From NCBI GenBank assembly GCA_937138495.1, contig CAKZPE010000036.1, positions 1-64,000 on the forward strand: a stretch of 64,000 nucleotides of DNA, given 5' to 3'. The position numbers and the translations under genes are program-made. This DNA comes from an uncultured Oceanospirillaceae bacterium (GTDB taxonomy: Bacteria > Pseudomonadota > Gammaproteobacteria > Pseudomonadales > Balneatricaceae). The notes under the pieces were generated by a model. The model had not been told where the DNA came from and ran no database searches. It saw nothing but the letters and a program-made list of their open reading frames with translations. Positions 26,804 to 35,254 of the stretch are shown in pieces; within the stretch, counting starts at the first letter, position 1; each line of letters begins with the position of its first letter.

Positions 26804-27286
26804 TTAATCGCGGAAGTTATTAAACTGCAGCGGCAGTTCCAGATCCGCTTCACGCAGGAAGGCAATCACGGTTTGCAGATCATCACGCTTTTTACCAGTT
26901 ACGCGAATCTGCTCGCCCTGTACCTGTGTCTGAACCTTAAGCTTGGCATCTTTAATTTGCTTGATAATTTTTTTGCACAGCGGCTGATCCAGCCCCTGCT
27001 TCAGTAATACCTGCTGACGGGCTTTCATGTTCGCCACTTCAACGTCTTTTTCTTCCAGGCTCTTTACATCAATGCCACGCTTCACCAGCTTGTCACGCAG
27101 GATCTGGATCATTTGCTGCAACTGAAAATCCACATCGGCATGCATGGTGATCACTTCGTCCGCCAGTTCAAACTTGGCGTTCACCCCTTTAAAGTCAAAG
27201 CGGGTGGTTACTTCACGGTTCGCCTGATCAACCGCGTTGTTAACTTCGTGCATGTCCAGTTCAGAAACAATATCAAATGAAGGCAT
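26804..27286 (-). CDS. yajQ: YajQ-family nucleotide-binding protein
   Basis: Cytosolic protein of 160 residues: MPSFDIVSELDMHEVNNAVDQ, then TTRFDFKGVNAKFEL and KQIKDAKLKVQTQVQGEQIRVTGK define YajQ (UPF0234). Relatives bind nucleotides, and the Xanthomonas homologue binds cyclic di-GMP. The start at 27286 is the conserved one; an in-frame codon 11 positions earlier is not. A cyclic di-GMP role would fit the GGDEF/EAL gene elsewhere in the window, but this is not shown. Confidence 0.95.
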   Translation of the reverse strand: MPSFDIVSELDMHEVNNAVDQANREVTTRFDFKGVNAKFELADEVITMHADVDFQLQQMIQILRDKLVKRGIDVKSLEEKDVEVANMKARQQVLLKQGLDQPLCKKIIKQIKDAKLKVQTQVQGEQIRVTGKKRDDLQTVIAFLREADLELPLQFNNFRD

Positions 27287-27442
27287 CTGGCTTTTCTCCT
27301 CTGTGCCGGAATAATGCACGGCACGCTGTAAACATATGTAAGATCAGGCACTGAACCGGCAGCCCCTGACCCGGGGTGATTTATTTGCGCTTATCATACC
27401 GTTATGATGCGCAGGACTACAGAAGATTCAACAGGATTACCT

Positions 27443-28360
27443 ATGCATTGGCATATCCTCGGAGCCGGGGCCATTGGCCTGCTTTGGGCAGCAAAATTTC
27501 AGCGTGCCGGAATCAACACCACCCTGCTGTTGCGTAACCCTGCAAAACTGGCGGCTTACACCGGCACTTTCTCGATACTGGAAGCCCAGCAAAGCTTTCA
27601 GATTCCGGTCCCGGCACAGGCACTGGATGCCCCGCAGAGGGATGCCATCAGCCATCTGCTGATTACCACTAAAAGTTATGACGCACTGGCGGCATTCAAC
27701 AGCGTCCGCGAACGTCTGACCCAAGACGCCCGGGTATTACTGCTGCACAACGGTATGGGGCCACAACAGGCCATTGCCGCCCAGAACCCGCACCTGCAAG
27801 TCTGGGCCGGCAGCACCACCGACGGTGCCTGGCTGAACAGTGCTTTTGAGCTGATCCGTGCCGGCCACGGCCAGACCCGCATCGGTCATCTGAGTAACCC
27901 GGATGATCAGTCACTGAGCCAGCAACTGGCCCACTGTGAACCGGCCCTCAGCCACAGCGAAAACATCCACGCGACCCTGTGGCAGAAACTGGCCATTAAC
28001 TGTGCGATCAACCCCCTGACCGCTATCTACCGTTGCCGGAACGGTGAACTGGCCAGCCATGCTGAATACCGGGCACATATGCAGGTTATCTGCCATGAAG
28101 TGGAACAGGTTGCCGCCCGCCTGAATATTCCCCTGTTTGATCAGCCCCTGATCGATCAGGCCTGTCTGGTGGCCGAACAGACCGGTACTAATTACTCCTC
28201 CATGTATCAGGACGTGGTTCACAACCGGCGCAGTGAAATCGACACCATCACCGGCTATCTCTGCCAACAGGCAGAACAGCAGAACATTGAGGTTGCAGAA
28301 AATCAGCGGCTCCTCAGTCAGATACTCAACCTTCAGGCGCAGACTGAGCACAGCCCGTAA
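27443..28360 (+). CDS. panE: 2-dehydropantoate 2-reductase
   Basis: NADPH-dependent ketopantoate reductase of 305 residues in pantothenate and coenzyme A synthesis. The N-terminal MHWHILGAGAIGLLWA is the dinucleotide-binding loop; LLLHNGMGPQQAI and LWQKLAINCAINPLTAI carry the catalytic Lys, and SSMYQDVVHNRRSEIDTI near the C-terminus is diagnostic. The start at 27443 gives the standard beginning. PPK2 follows after 18 bases, so the two probably share an mRNA. Confidence 0.9.
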   Translation: MHWHILGAGAIGLLWAAKFQRAGINTTLLLRNPAKLAAYTGTFSILEAQQSFQIPVPAQALDAPQRDAISHLLITTKSYDALAAFNSVRERLTQDARVLLLHNGMGPQQAIAAQNPHLQVWAGSTTDGAWLNSAFELIRAGHGQTRIGHLSNPDDQSLSQQLAHCEPALSHSENIHATLWQKLAINCAINPLTAIYRCRNGELASHAEYRAHMQVICHEVEQVAARLNIPLFDQPLIDQACLVAEQTGTNYSSMYQDVVHNRRSEIDTITGYLCQQAEQQNIEVAENQRLLSQILNLQAQTEHSP

Positions 28361-28378
28361 CCACAGGGAAGATTACTG

Positions 28379-29224
28379 ATGAATCAGACGAATAACCTGC
28401 AACAGAAAGCCACCGGACTGGGGGATGACTATCCCTACGATACTAAAATCTCCCGCCGGGAATACGAAGCTGAAAAACGCCTGCTACAGATTGAACTGCT
28501 GAAAATGCAGTACTGGGTTAAGCAGCACAATGAGCGTGTGGTCATCATCTTCGAAGGCCGCGACGCTGCCGGTAAAGGCGGTGCGATCAAACGTTTTATG
28601 GAAAACCTGAATCCGCGAGGCGCCAGAGTGGTCGCACTGGAAAAACCCACAGAAACCGAACAGAGCCAGTGGTATTTTCAGCGCTATTTGCAGCACCTGC
28701 CCAGCGGCGGCGAAATCGTCCTGCTCGACCGCTCCTGGTATAACCGGGCCGGGGTAGAACGGGTGATGAATTTCTGTACAGACGCGCAGTATCACGAGTT
28801 TATGGACCAGGCACCGGCGCTGGAAAAAATGCTGGTTCAGAGCGGTATCCGGCTGTTTAAACTCTGGTTCTCGGTAAATAAAGACGAACAGCGACGTCGC
28901 TTTGAAAACCGTCAGTCCGACCCGCTGAAACAATGGAAGCTCAGCCCGATGGACCTGGCATCACTGGATAAATGGGACGACTACACCAAAGCCAAGGAAG
29001 CCATGTATGCCTTCACCCATACCTCTGATGCCCCCTGGACAACAGTGATGTCGGATGACAAAAAACGTGCCCGTCTGAACGCCATTAAACACGTACTGCA
29101 CCATCTGCCCTACGATGATAAAACGGCCGAAACCGATCTGCGCCCCGACCCGCTGATCGTTGCCGAAGCGCTCACCCGGGACATTCAGCATCCGGAAGAA
29201 TACCCGGACCCGGCTTTACGCTGA
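28379..29224 (+). CDS. ppk2: Polyphosphate kinase 2
   Basis: Soluble P-loop kinase of 281 residues that uses polyphosphate to phosphorylate nucleoside diphosphates (or makes polyphosphate). Walker A is EGRDAAGKGGAIKRF (about 60-74), the lid contains NPRGARVVALEKP, and Walker B is LLDRSWYNRAGVERVM. The single-domain size and SGIRLFKLWFSV segment fit class I PPK2, usually ADP/GDP-directed. It follows panE in a likely operon. Confidence 0.93.
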   Translation: MNQTNNLQQKATGLGDDYPYDTKISRREYEAEKRLLQIELLKMQYWVKQHNERVVIIFEGRDAAGKGGAIKRFMENLNPRGARVVALEKPTETEQSQWYFQRYLQHLPSGGEIVLLDRSWYNRAGVERVMNFCTDAQYHEFMDQAPALEKMLVQSGIRLFKLWFSVNKDEQRRRFENRQSDPLKQWKLSPMDLASLDKWDDYTKAKEAMYAFTHTSDAPWTTVMSDDKKRARLNAIKHVLHHLPYDDKTAETDLRPDPLIVAEALTRDIQHPEEYPDPALR

Positions 29225-29290
29225 CGCTTTTTTTCGGGCTTTCTTTTCGGGTTTTCAGTGCCGGTAACGCCGCACTGCCCCCCACCAATA

Positions 29291-29407
29291 GCGGGAATCC
29301 GACCCCGACTTTTCCCTGTGCGCCCGTCACCGGAAGTCGGGCTGTCAACGGTTGACCATTCCCGCCGGCCCAACCATTATTGCTACAACACTTAACCTCT
29401 GTTGGAG
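29291..29407 (+). ncRNA. Candidate structured 5' leader of the adenosyltransferase gene
   Basis: Three perfect stems form a compact three-way junction: outer GCGGGAAT (29291-29298) with ATTCCCGC (29358-29365); arm A CCCGACTT (29304-29311) with AAGTCGGG (29334-29341); arm B GTCAAC (29344-29349) with GTTGAC (29351-29356). Only 5, 2 and 1 bases join them. Downstream CCAAC (29370-29374) can pair with GTTGG (29401-29405), covering the GGAG ribosome site. It matches no riboswitch I know; a REP-like palindromic element is an alternative. Confidence 0.45.
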
Positions 29408-29413
29408 CTACTT

Positions 29414-30028
29414 ATGGTCGCGCGCCGCCTGACAAAAATTTATACCCGCACCGGCGATAAAGGTACCACCGCCCTGGCGAATGGCAGCCGGGTTGATAAA
29501 CACCACCCCCGGATTGAAACCATGGGAGATGTGGATGAACTCAACTGCCTGATCGGCGTACTGAACGAAGAACTGGACAGTGATGATCCGATCCGCGAAT
29601 ACCTGACCCTCAGCCAACACTGCCTGTTCGACATCGGCGGTGAAATAGCCGTAGCTGACGCTGGCTATAAAGTCATCGGTGCAGAAGATATCACGCAGTT
29701 AGAAACGCAGCTGGATACGCTCAATGAAAATTTACCTCCGCTGCAGGAATTCATCCTCCCGGGCGGTAACCGGGCAGCCGCCCTGTGCCACCAGGCCCGC
29801 AGCGTTTGCCGCCGGGCCGAACGCCGGCTGGTAGAACTGGTACAGCTGGAAAATACCCCGGAAGACGGGGAACAGGCCGCCGTCGAAATGGTCAATAACT
29901 ATGCAGCGGCATATGTGAACCGCCTGTCCGACCTGCTCTTTGTCAGCGCCCGGGTTCTGGCCCGCCGCAATGAAGGCAGTGAAATCCTCTGGCAACCGAA
30001 ACAAAAACGCACCGCCAGCGAAGATTAA
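29414..30028 (+). CDS. pduO: Cob(I)yrinic acid a,c-diamide adenosyltransferase, PduO type
   Basis: Cytosolic enzyme of 204 residues that transfers the adenosyl group of ATP to cob(I)alamin. The ATP-binding signature YTRTGDKGTTALANGSRVDK is at residues 10-29; CRRAERRLVELVQL and YVNRLSDLLFVSARVLARR are the other family blocks. The start at 29414 has GGAGCTACTT upstream; an ATG 12 bases earlier overlaps that site. It lies near the cobU-cobT-cobC genes, which run the other way. The leader contains an unusual structured region. Confidence 0.93.
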   Translation: MVARRLTKIYTRTGDKGTTALANGSRVDKHHPRIETMGDVDELNCLIGVLNEELDSDDPIREYLTLSQHCLFDIGGEIAVADAGYKVIGAEDITQLETQLDTLNENLPPLQEFILPGGNRAAALCHQARSVCRRAERRLVELVQLENTPEDGEQAAVEMVNNYAAAYVNRLSDLLFVSARVLARRNEGSEILWQPKQKRTASED

Positions 30029-30119
30029 GGGTCAATTAAAGCGGTTTGATATACTGTGCTATCAGAACCGGCATCCAGGCCCGTTTTTTACAAGACAAAA
30101 CTGACAGAACACACAGCAT

Positions 30120-30467
30120 ATGAAAATGACCGTATCACTGAAAACCTTACTGGCCAGCCTCGCGCTGGCCGTCAGCCCTGCCGCGATGGCGCTGGGAGAC
30201 TGTCAGGATCAGCAAAGCTTCTGCGAAGCCAAATGCGAAGTCCGGCACCTCGGAGATGAAGCCGCCGTCAACGGCTGTTACGCCAAGTGCACCGCCAGCC
30301 GGGCATTGTGCAGCACCAAAGAAGGGGCTAAAGAAGTCTACGAAGCCGGTGAAGAAGGTGCCACTACCGTCTATGAAGCCGGCAAAGAAGGTGCACAAAG
30401 TGCCGTGGAGGTGGGCAAAGACGCGGTGGACTCTACCAAGTCATTCATTAAAGGGGTTTTCGACTGA
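30120..30467 (+). CDS. Exported Cys-rich protein with an acidic repeat tail
   Basis: A 115-residue protein with a signal peptide (1-25, ending AMALGD). The next segment has six Cys (CQDQQSFCEAKC, NGCYAKC, LC), suggesting three disulfides or a metal site. The C-terminal half repeats a short unit: KEVYEAGEEGATTVYEAG, then EGAQSAVEVGKDAVDS, likely an amphipathic helix. No function is recognised. It stands between the adenosyltransferase gene and a convergent cobC and ends at a strong terminator. Confidence 0.7.
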   Translation: MKMTVSLKTLLASLALAVSPAAMALGDCQDQQSFCEAKCEVRHLGDEAAVNGCYAKCTASRALCSTKEGAKEVYEAGEEGATTVYEAGKEGAQSAVEVGKDAVDSTKSFIKGVFD

Positions 30468-30497
30468 CCCCGCAATTCTTTCCCACATCTGACACAC

Positions 30498-30527
30498 AAA
30501 AAAGCGCACCCGAAGTGCGCTTTTTTT
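30498..30527. terminator. Rho-independent terminator between convergent genes
   Basis: AAAGCGCAC (30501-30509) and GTGCGCTTT (30515-30523) with a T-run on the plus strand and an A-run before it, so it can act on both strands. Confidence 0.9.
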
Positions 30528-30551
30528 GATTCTGACTTCCCGGACAGGCCA

Positions 30552-31166
30552 TCAGCGGTTAATAAATGCCACGCTATAACCCAGCTGATCCGGCTCACCG
30601 ACTATATGAATACGGCTCAGAGACGCATAATCCAGCTGCAGGCAGTTCCAGTTACCCGCCGGAATCGACAGAATTCTGGCCAGCAAAGCCCGAATCACAC
30701 CGCCATGGGTCACCCACAGAAAATGCCCCTGAGAATGGGTACGGACAAAATCATCCAGGCACTCTGTCAGCCGTTCCCGGAAAACCGTCAGCGGCTCACC
30801 CTCCGGCGGTGTAAATGCTTCGGGGTCTTCCCAAAACTGGGTAACATCTTCCGGGCTTTTCTCCCAGATATCCGCCAGCAGTTCGCCATCCCATTCACCG
30901 AAATCAATTTCCTGTAGCCGGGGTTCCAGCTGACAACTGATATCGTGTTCGGCGGCATACGCCACCGCTACTTTGGAACAGCGGCGTAACGGTGAACTCA
31001 CCACGCCACGCCATGGCTGACCGGCTTCGGCCAGGGTTCGCTGCATCGCTTTCATACCCGGCTTACTCAGGGCAGAATCGGTCCGGCCACGGTAAATAGC
31101 CCCCCCTTCTGTTTCGCCGTGGCGTAACAGGTCAATGGTCAGATCAATACTCGGTTCAGTCGGCAT
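30552..31166 (-). CDS. cobC: Alpha-ribazole phosphatase / histidine phosphatase
   Basis: Histidine-phosphatase-superfamily enzyme of 204 residues. IDLLRHGETEGGAIYRGRTD carries the catalytic RHG with His, and LWVTHGGVIRALL the second His. The position directly after cobT supports alpha-ribazole phosphatase, which makes alpha-ribazole for the cobalamin lower ligand; by sequence alone a general phosphoglycerate-mutase-like phosphatase is possible. The start at 31166 lies 12 bases after the cobT stop; the longer frame would overlap cobT. Confidence 0.82.
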   Translation of the reverse strand: MPTEPSIDLTIDLLRHGETEGGAIYRGRTDSALSKPGMKAMQRTLAEAGQPWRGVVSSPLRRCSKVAVAYAAEHDISCQLEPRLQEIDFGEWDGELLADIWEKSPEDVTQFWEDPEAFTPPEGEPLTVFRERLTECLDDFVRTHSQGHFLWVTHGGVIRALLARILSIPAGNWNCLQLDYASLSRIHIVGEPDQLGYSVAFINR

Positions 31167-31177
31167 ATTTTTGCGCC

Positions 31178-32236
31178 TCAGGCAGATTTGTCGGCAACCC
31201 CCGCATCGGCAAAAGTTGCCATATTCCCATGCAGTAAACAAGCACTGCGTAACAGATCCACTGCCAGCACCGCGCCACTGCCTTCCCCCAGACGCATGCC
31301 TAAACTCAGTAATGGCTGCACCTGCAATGCCTGTAGCATAGCCCGGTGTCCGGGTTCTGCCGAATTATGGGAAAACACCAGCCAGTCTTTCACATCTGGC
31401 TGAATACGGCAGGCCAGCAGCGCTGCCGCCGAACTGATAAAGCCATCCACCAGTGCGGCAATGCCCTGCTGGGCACAGGCCAGATAGGCTCCGCACAGCG
31501 CTGCAATTTCAAAACCGCCCACACTCTGCAGCACCCCAAGAGGGGTATCCAGACGGGCAGCATGCAATGCCATAACGTCTTCCAGAATGGCCTGCTTTGC
31601 CCTTACACCGGCATTATCCAGCCCGGTTCCCGGCCCAACCAGCTCTTCAAGCGTGCTGTCCGTCAGCGCTGCGGCAATCATGGACGCAGCACTGGTATTA
31701 CCGATTCCCATTTCACCGCCAATGAACAGCTGAGTCCCTTTTTCAGCTGCCGCCAGTACCCGTTCGCGGCCGGTATTCAGCGCCTGGGCCAGTTGTTCAC
31801 CGGTCATTGCCGGCGCCTGCGAACAGTCCGCCGTAGATGAAGCGATCACCGCCTGAACCACCGCAGGATGATCTTCAACCGGACCTACCGTCCCAAGATT
31901 GACCACTTCAAAATCAGCACCGCGGGCTTTAGCCAGTACCGAGACTGCTGCACCACCGTGGGCAAAATTACTCACCATCTGAGCGGTCACAGCCTGAGGA
32001 AAAGCAGATACGCCCTGTGCCGCAAGACCGTGATCGGCGGCGAAGGTCGTCACCTGTATTTTTTCAATCTGAGGTTTAACCTGCCCCTGCATACCCGCAA
32101 AGCGGATCGCCAGGGTTTCAAGCTGACCCAGTGAGCCGGCCGGCTTAGTCAGAATTTGCTGATGCTCACCCGCAGCAGTCATGGCTGCCTGATCAATTGC
32201 CTGCGGTGCCTGAGATAACCATTCTAGGTTGGACAT
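31178..32236 (-). CDS. cobT: Nicotinate-nucleotide-dimethylbenzimidazole phosphoribosyltransferase
   Basis: Cytosolic enzyme of 352 residues that forms alpha-ribazole phosphate, the activated lower ligand of cobalamin. KPAGSLGQLETLAIRFAGMQG, the nicotinate loop GGEMGIGNTSAASMIA, VGPGTGLD and the catalytic Glu in GMRLGEGSGAV mark CobT. Length is normal. The start at 32236 gives MSNLEWLSQAPQAID; a longer frame lacks a site. It follows cobU after 74 bases that hold a terminator-like hairpin. A cobS gene, usual here, is absent from the window. Confidence 0.95.
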   Translation of the reverse strand: MSNLEWLSQAPQAIDQAAMTAAGEHQQILTKPAGSLGQLETLAIRFAGMQGQVKPQIEKIQVTTFAADHGLAAQGVSAFPQAVTAQMVSNFAHGGAAVSVLAKARGADFEVVNLGTVGPVEDHPAVVQAVIASSTADCSQAPAMTGEQLAQALNTGRERVLAAAEKGTQLFIGGEMGIGNTSAASMIAAALTDSTLEELVGPGTGLDNAGVRAKQAILEDVMALHAARLDTPLGVLQSVGGFEIAALCGAYLACAQQGIAALVDGFISSAAALLACRIQPDVKDWLVFSHNSAEPGHRAMLQALQVQPLLSLGMRLGEGSGAVLAVDLLRSACLLHGNMATFADAGVADKSA

Positions 32237-32252
32237 AATTACCACCTGATGT

Positions 32253-32277
32253 AAAAAACCGGTCACTAACAGACCGG
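32253..32277 (-). terminator. Terminator-like hairpin between cobU and cobT
   Basis: On the minus strand CCGGTC (32277-32272) pairs with GACCGG (32264-32259) and six T follow (32258-32253). It lies inside the presumed cob operon and may reduce read-through into cobT. Confidence 0.75.
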
Positions 32278-32310
32278 CATCAATTAATTAGCTGCACTGA
32301 ATACCGCGAT

Positions 32311-32838
32311 TCAGGCTTTAAATTCCATGGGTAAACCGGCAACGGTCAGCGTCACCCGTTCACATACCTGCCCCAGCCGCTGGTGTAAAAAGCCAGCCTG
32401 ATCCTGAAACTTGCGGGTCAGCTCACCCATTGGGACAATCCCCAGCCCCACTTCATTACTGACCATAATCACCTGTGCCTGGCAGTCAGTCAGTGCCGCT
32501 TCAAAAGCGGCCATATACGCATCCATCCGGGCATCATCTTCCAGCATCAGCAGATTGGTCACCCACAGAGTCAGGCAATCCACCAGCAAACAGGTATCCG
32601 GATCGTTATGCTGTGCCAGCACCGCGGCAAGATCCAGCGGCTCTTCAATGGTCAGCCAGCCTTCAGGCCGCAGATCCTGATGCCGCTTAATACGCGCGGA
32701 CATCTCACCGTCACCGGCATTAGCCGTTGCCAGATAGTACACCTGACGGCCTTCACCGCCTGCGTGCCACGCCTGGGCACGCTGTTCTGCCAGCGCGGTT
32801 TTCCCGGAGCGGGCACCGCCTAAAATCAGTTGCTTCAT
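32311..32838 (-). CDS. cobU: Adenosylcobinamide kinase / guanylyltransferase
   Basis: Bifunctional cobalamin-assembly enzyme of 175 residues: it phosphorylates adenosylcobinamide and attaches GMP. The P-loop LILGGARSGKTALAEQ is at residues 4-19; TCLLVDCLTLWVTNLL and QVIMVSNEVGLGIVPMG are diagnostic. The start at 32838 gives the normal beginning. It is the first gene of the leftward cob set. No convincing cobalamin riboswitch is visible upstream. Confidence 0.95.
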   Translation of the reverse strand: MKQLILGGARSGKTALAEQRAQAWHAGGEGRQVYYLATANAGDGEMSARIKRHQDLRPEGWLTIEEPLDLAAVLAQHNDPDTCLLVDCLTLWVTNLLMLEDDARMDAYMAAFEAALTDCQAQVIMVSNEVGLGIVPMGELTRKFQDQAGFLHQRLGQVCERVTLTVAGLPMEFKA

Positions 32839-33066
32839 TGTCTTATAATCCGAAATAACCGGCCGTTTATATACCGGCATATGTGCAGGCTCCTAAGCTA
32901 ACGGCTATCCCCTGCAGAGACAAGCAATGTTACATCCTGCAGGCGACATAAAGCGTCGTAGAAAGAACCGAAGTGCCTTTCATACCCTCACTGCAAGCCC
33001 CGAAAAAGGGCTAACTGATGAAGCTTTGATTTAGCGCAGGTAGTTATTCTCCTTTAACTATTCTTT
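32839..33066. other. Divergent region, cobU / nnrS
   Basis: Intergenic sequence that should hold the cobU and nnrS promoters. On the minus strand a stretch near 32888-32897 reads AGGAGCCTGC, a partial likeness to the B12 box, but the rest of a cobalamin riboswitch is not found. The NsrR-type site follows at 33067. Confidence 0.4.
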
Positions 33067-33089
33067 AAGATGTATTTAAAAAACATTTT
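33067..33089. promoter_or_regulatory. NsrR-type operator upstream of nnrS
   Basis: AAGATGTATTT (33067-33077) is a perfect NsrR half-site; after one base AAAAACATTTT (33079-33089) matches the second half at 9 of 11 positions. NsrR is the nitric-oxide-sensing repressor and nnrS is a known member of its regulon in gammaproteobacteria. It lies 53 bases before the start. Confidence 0.7.
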
Positions 33090-33141
33090 ATGATTTAATG
33101 CCCTCTGAAGACGTAACAGCATGAATCGGTGAAGGTGAGCC

Positions 33142-34323
33142 ATGCAAATCCAAATTCAGGAACCGAAACACTCCAGTTCCTTCGCTCTGTTTAACTTAGG
33201 TTTCAGACCATTCTTTCTGTTCGGCGCTGCTTCAGCACTGCTGCTTATGCTGGTCTGGCTGATCATGTTAAGCACCGGACAAGTCACACAGTCTTATTAT
33301 CAGCTCAGCTACATCTGGCACGGTCATGAAATGCTGTTCGGCTACACCGTGGCGATTATTGCGGGCTTCCTGTTAACCGCTGTGCGCAACTGGACCTCCC
33401 AGCAAACGCCCCACGGCAGTTGGCTGGCAATCATCTTTGCGGTTTGGATAGCCGGCAGAATTCTGCCCTTCACGGCCCTGCCTCCCATCGTGACAGCCTC
33501 CGTTGATATGCTGTTCCTGCCACTCGTCATTGTCGGGATCGGCATTCCGATTATTCGCAGTGGTAACTACCGTAATCTGATGTTCATCGCCATTCTCTCG
33601 GTCATGACACTGGCCAACGGTCTGATGCATGCACAGTTGCTCGGCTACACTGAGAACACCCTGCTGCAGGGCATGCAAATGCAACTGGGCCTGGTCATTC
33701 TGATTATCATGATTCTGGGAGGCCGGGTTATCCCGTTCTTCACAGAACGGGCACTGGGTAACTTCACCGCACGTAAATACACCTGGCTGGAATATTTCAC
33801 CCCGGCGATCACTGTCGGCTGGCTGATCAGCCACTTCGCCGGTGAACTGCAAATAGCAGGTATTCTGGCCGCACTGGCCGCCGCGTCGCAGTTCCTTCGG
33901 CTGTATGGCTGGTTCCACCCCCGCCTGTTACGCAACCCGCTGCTATGGATTCTGCAACTGGCTTATCTGTTTATTCCACTGGGCTTTGCGCTGTACGCTG
34001 CCGGCGTATTCACAGGCATTTCACCGTATCTGGCCACCCATGCTTTTGCGGCCGGTGCAATCGGCTCCATCACCATCGGTATGATGGCGCGGGTTTCACT
34101 GGGGCATACCGGCCGGCCACTGAAGCTGACTAAATGGGTTATCACCGGTTTTGGCTTTATGATTGTCAGCGGTCTGATCCGCAGCTTACTGCCCCTGGCA
34201 CCGGATCTTTATATTCCAGCTCTGCATGCCTCGGCACTGTTCTGGATGATCGCCTGGATCCTGTTCCTGATTCCTTATACACCGATCCTGTTACAGCCAA
34301 GGCTGGACGGCCAGTACGGCTAA
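33142..34323 (+). CDS. nnrS: NnrS family membrane protein
   Basis: Integral membrane protein of 393 residues with about 12 helices. NLGFRPFFLFGAASALL at the N-terminus, YIWHGHEMLFGYTVAIIAGF with His residues in the membrane, and ILGGRVIPFFTERAL are NnrS hallmarks. NnrS is a haem and copper protein that protects against nitrosative stress, notably by limiting dinitrosyl iron complexes. The NsrR-type operator supports induction by nitric oxide. Nitric oxide reductase genes are not in the window. Confidence 0.93.
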   Translation: MQIQIQEPKHSSSFALFNLGFRPFFLFGAASALLLMLVWLIMLSTGQVTQSYYQLSYIWHGHEMLFGYTVAIIAGFLLTAVRNWTSQQTPHGSWLAIIFAVWIAGRILPFTALPPIVTASVDMLFLPLVIVGIGIPIIRSGNYRNLMFIAILSVMTLANGLMHAQLLGYTENTLLQGMQMQLGLVILIIMILGGRVIPFFTERALGNFTARKYTWLEYFTPAITVGWLISHFAGELQIAGILAALAAASQFLRLYGWFHPRLLRNPLLWILQLAYLFIPLGFALYAAGVFTGISPYLATHAFAAGAIGSITIGMMARVSLGHTGRPLKLTKWVITGFGFMIVSGLIRSLLPLAPDLYIPALHASALFWMIAWILFLIPYTPILLQPRLDGQYG

Positions 34324-34338
34324 GCCTTCAGTTCAAAC

Positions 34339-34368
34339 AAGCCTGTCGCATTTGCCACAGGCTTTTTT
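34339..34368 (+). terminator. Rho-independent terminator of nnrS
   Basis: AAGCCTGT (34339-34346) pairs with ACAGGCTT (34357-34364), followed by further T. Confidence 0.88.
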
Positions 34369-34600
34369 AATGCCCGGCCCTGCCAATACAGTTAAGCCCT
34401 TTTAAGAACAGAACACACAGTTAACCGTCTATACTCCCTCTGACGCCTACCAAATCGGGTAATCACGGCAGATTCCGGCAGGAAAACGCCATTCAGAGAC
34501 ACAAAAAACACACTGATTGATCACAGCGTATTTCCCTCTTCAGGCAACTTGATATAATGCATGCCACACCTGTTATACGCGATTTATTAAAGGAGCCATT

Positions 34601-35179
34601 GTGGAAGATAACAGTATCTGGATTATCAGTATCCTTACCCTGGTCACAGGAGGCGTTATCGGTTACTTCGCTGGCCGTTCCGGAACCAGCGCAACCAAAC
34701 AACGGGACCTGAGCCTGCAACTGGAAGATTCACAACGCCAGCTGGATGCTTACAAGCAACAGGTAAATCAACACTTTGAACGTACCGCCGAGCTGGTCAA
34801 TGATATGACCGAAAGCTACAAGGCCGTTCACCAACACCTGGCAACAGGTTCTGAAGCGCTGTGCGATGCAGACACCAGCAAGCTGGAAGCGGCGCCGGCC
34901 AAACCGGCAATTGCCAGCCAGCCGGAAAAAGAACCGGCACCGGAACAGGCCGCACCGGCCACAGAACCGGCCGCGGCTGAACCGAAGGCAGAAGCCGCAC
35001 CTGAAGCTGAAAACATTCCTGCTCCACCGCTGGATTACGCGCCTAAAACGCCGGATCAGGAAGGGACTCTTTCAGAAAACTTCGGTGTAAAGAAAGAAGC
35101 AGAAGACCCTCAGCCAGAACCGGTTCCGGCGGATCACTTTGCCGATAAGAAAACCGAAGAAGCCGCTAAGCTTCACTGA
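34601..35179 (+). CDS. yhcB: YhcB/ZapG-family inner-membrane protein
   Basis: A 192-residue protein with one N-terminal membrane helix (about residues 6-24, WIISILTLVTGGVIGYFAG) and a long coiled coil (LQLEDSQRQLDAYKQQVNQH) that carries HFERTAELVNDMTESYKAVHQHLA, diagnostic of DUF1043. E. coli YhcB/ZapG helps coordinate cell division and envelope growth. The C-terminal half is an Ala/Pro/Glu-rich tail. The start is GTG, set by AAAGGAG seven bases before it. A terminator follows. Confidence 0.9.
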   Translation: MEDNSIWIISILTLVTGGVIGYFAGRSGTSATKQRDLSLQLEDSQRQLDAYKQQVNQHFERTAELVNDMTESYKAVHQHLATGSEALCDADTSKLEAAPAKPAIASQPEKEPAPEQAAPATEPAAAEPKAEAAPEAENIPAPPLDYAPKTPDQEGTLSENFGVKKEAEDPQPEPVPADHFADKKTEEAAKLH

Positions 35180-35199
35180 TCACAGGGTGTTAAAACAAA

Positions 35200-35229
35200 A
35201 AAGGCCGCTACCTCTGTAGCGGCCTTTTT
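35200..35229. terminator. Bidirectional terminator after yhcB
   Basis: AAAGGCCGCTAC (35200-35211) and GTAGCGGCCTTT (35216-35227) with T-run on plus and A-run on minus strand. Confidence 0.92.
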
Positions 35230-35254
35230 GTATTCAGCAATTAAGAACCATGCA

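Noticed and set aside
32839-33060. Cobalamin riboswitch before cobU
   Set aside because: One partial B12-box likeness (AGGAGCCTGC on the minus strand) is present, but the conserved GCCACTG and CCGCAACTGT parts and the remaining pairing could not be found.
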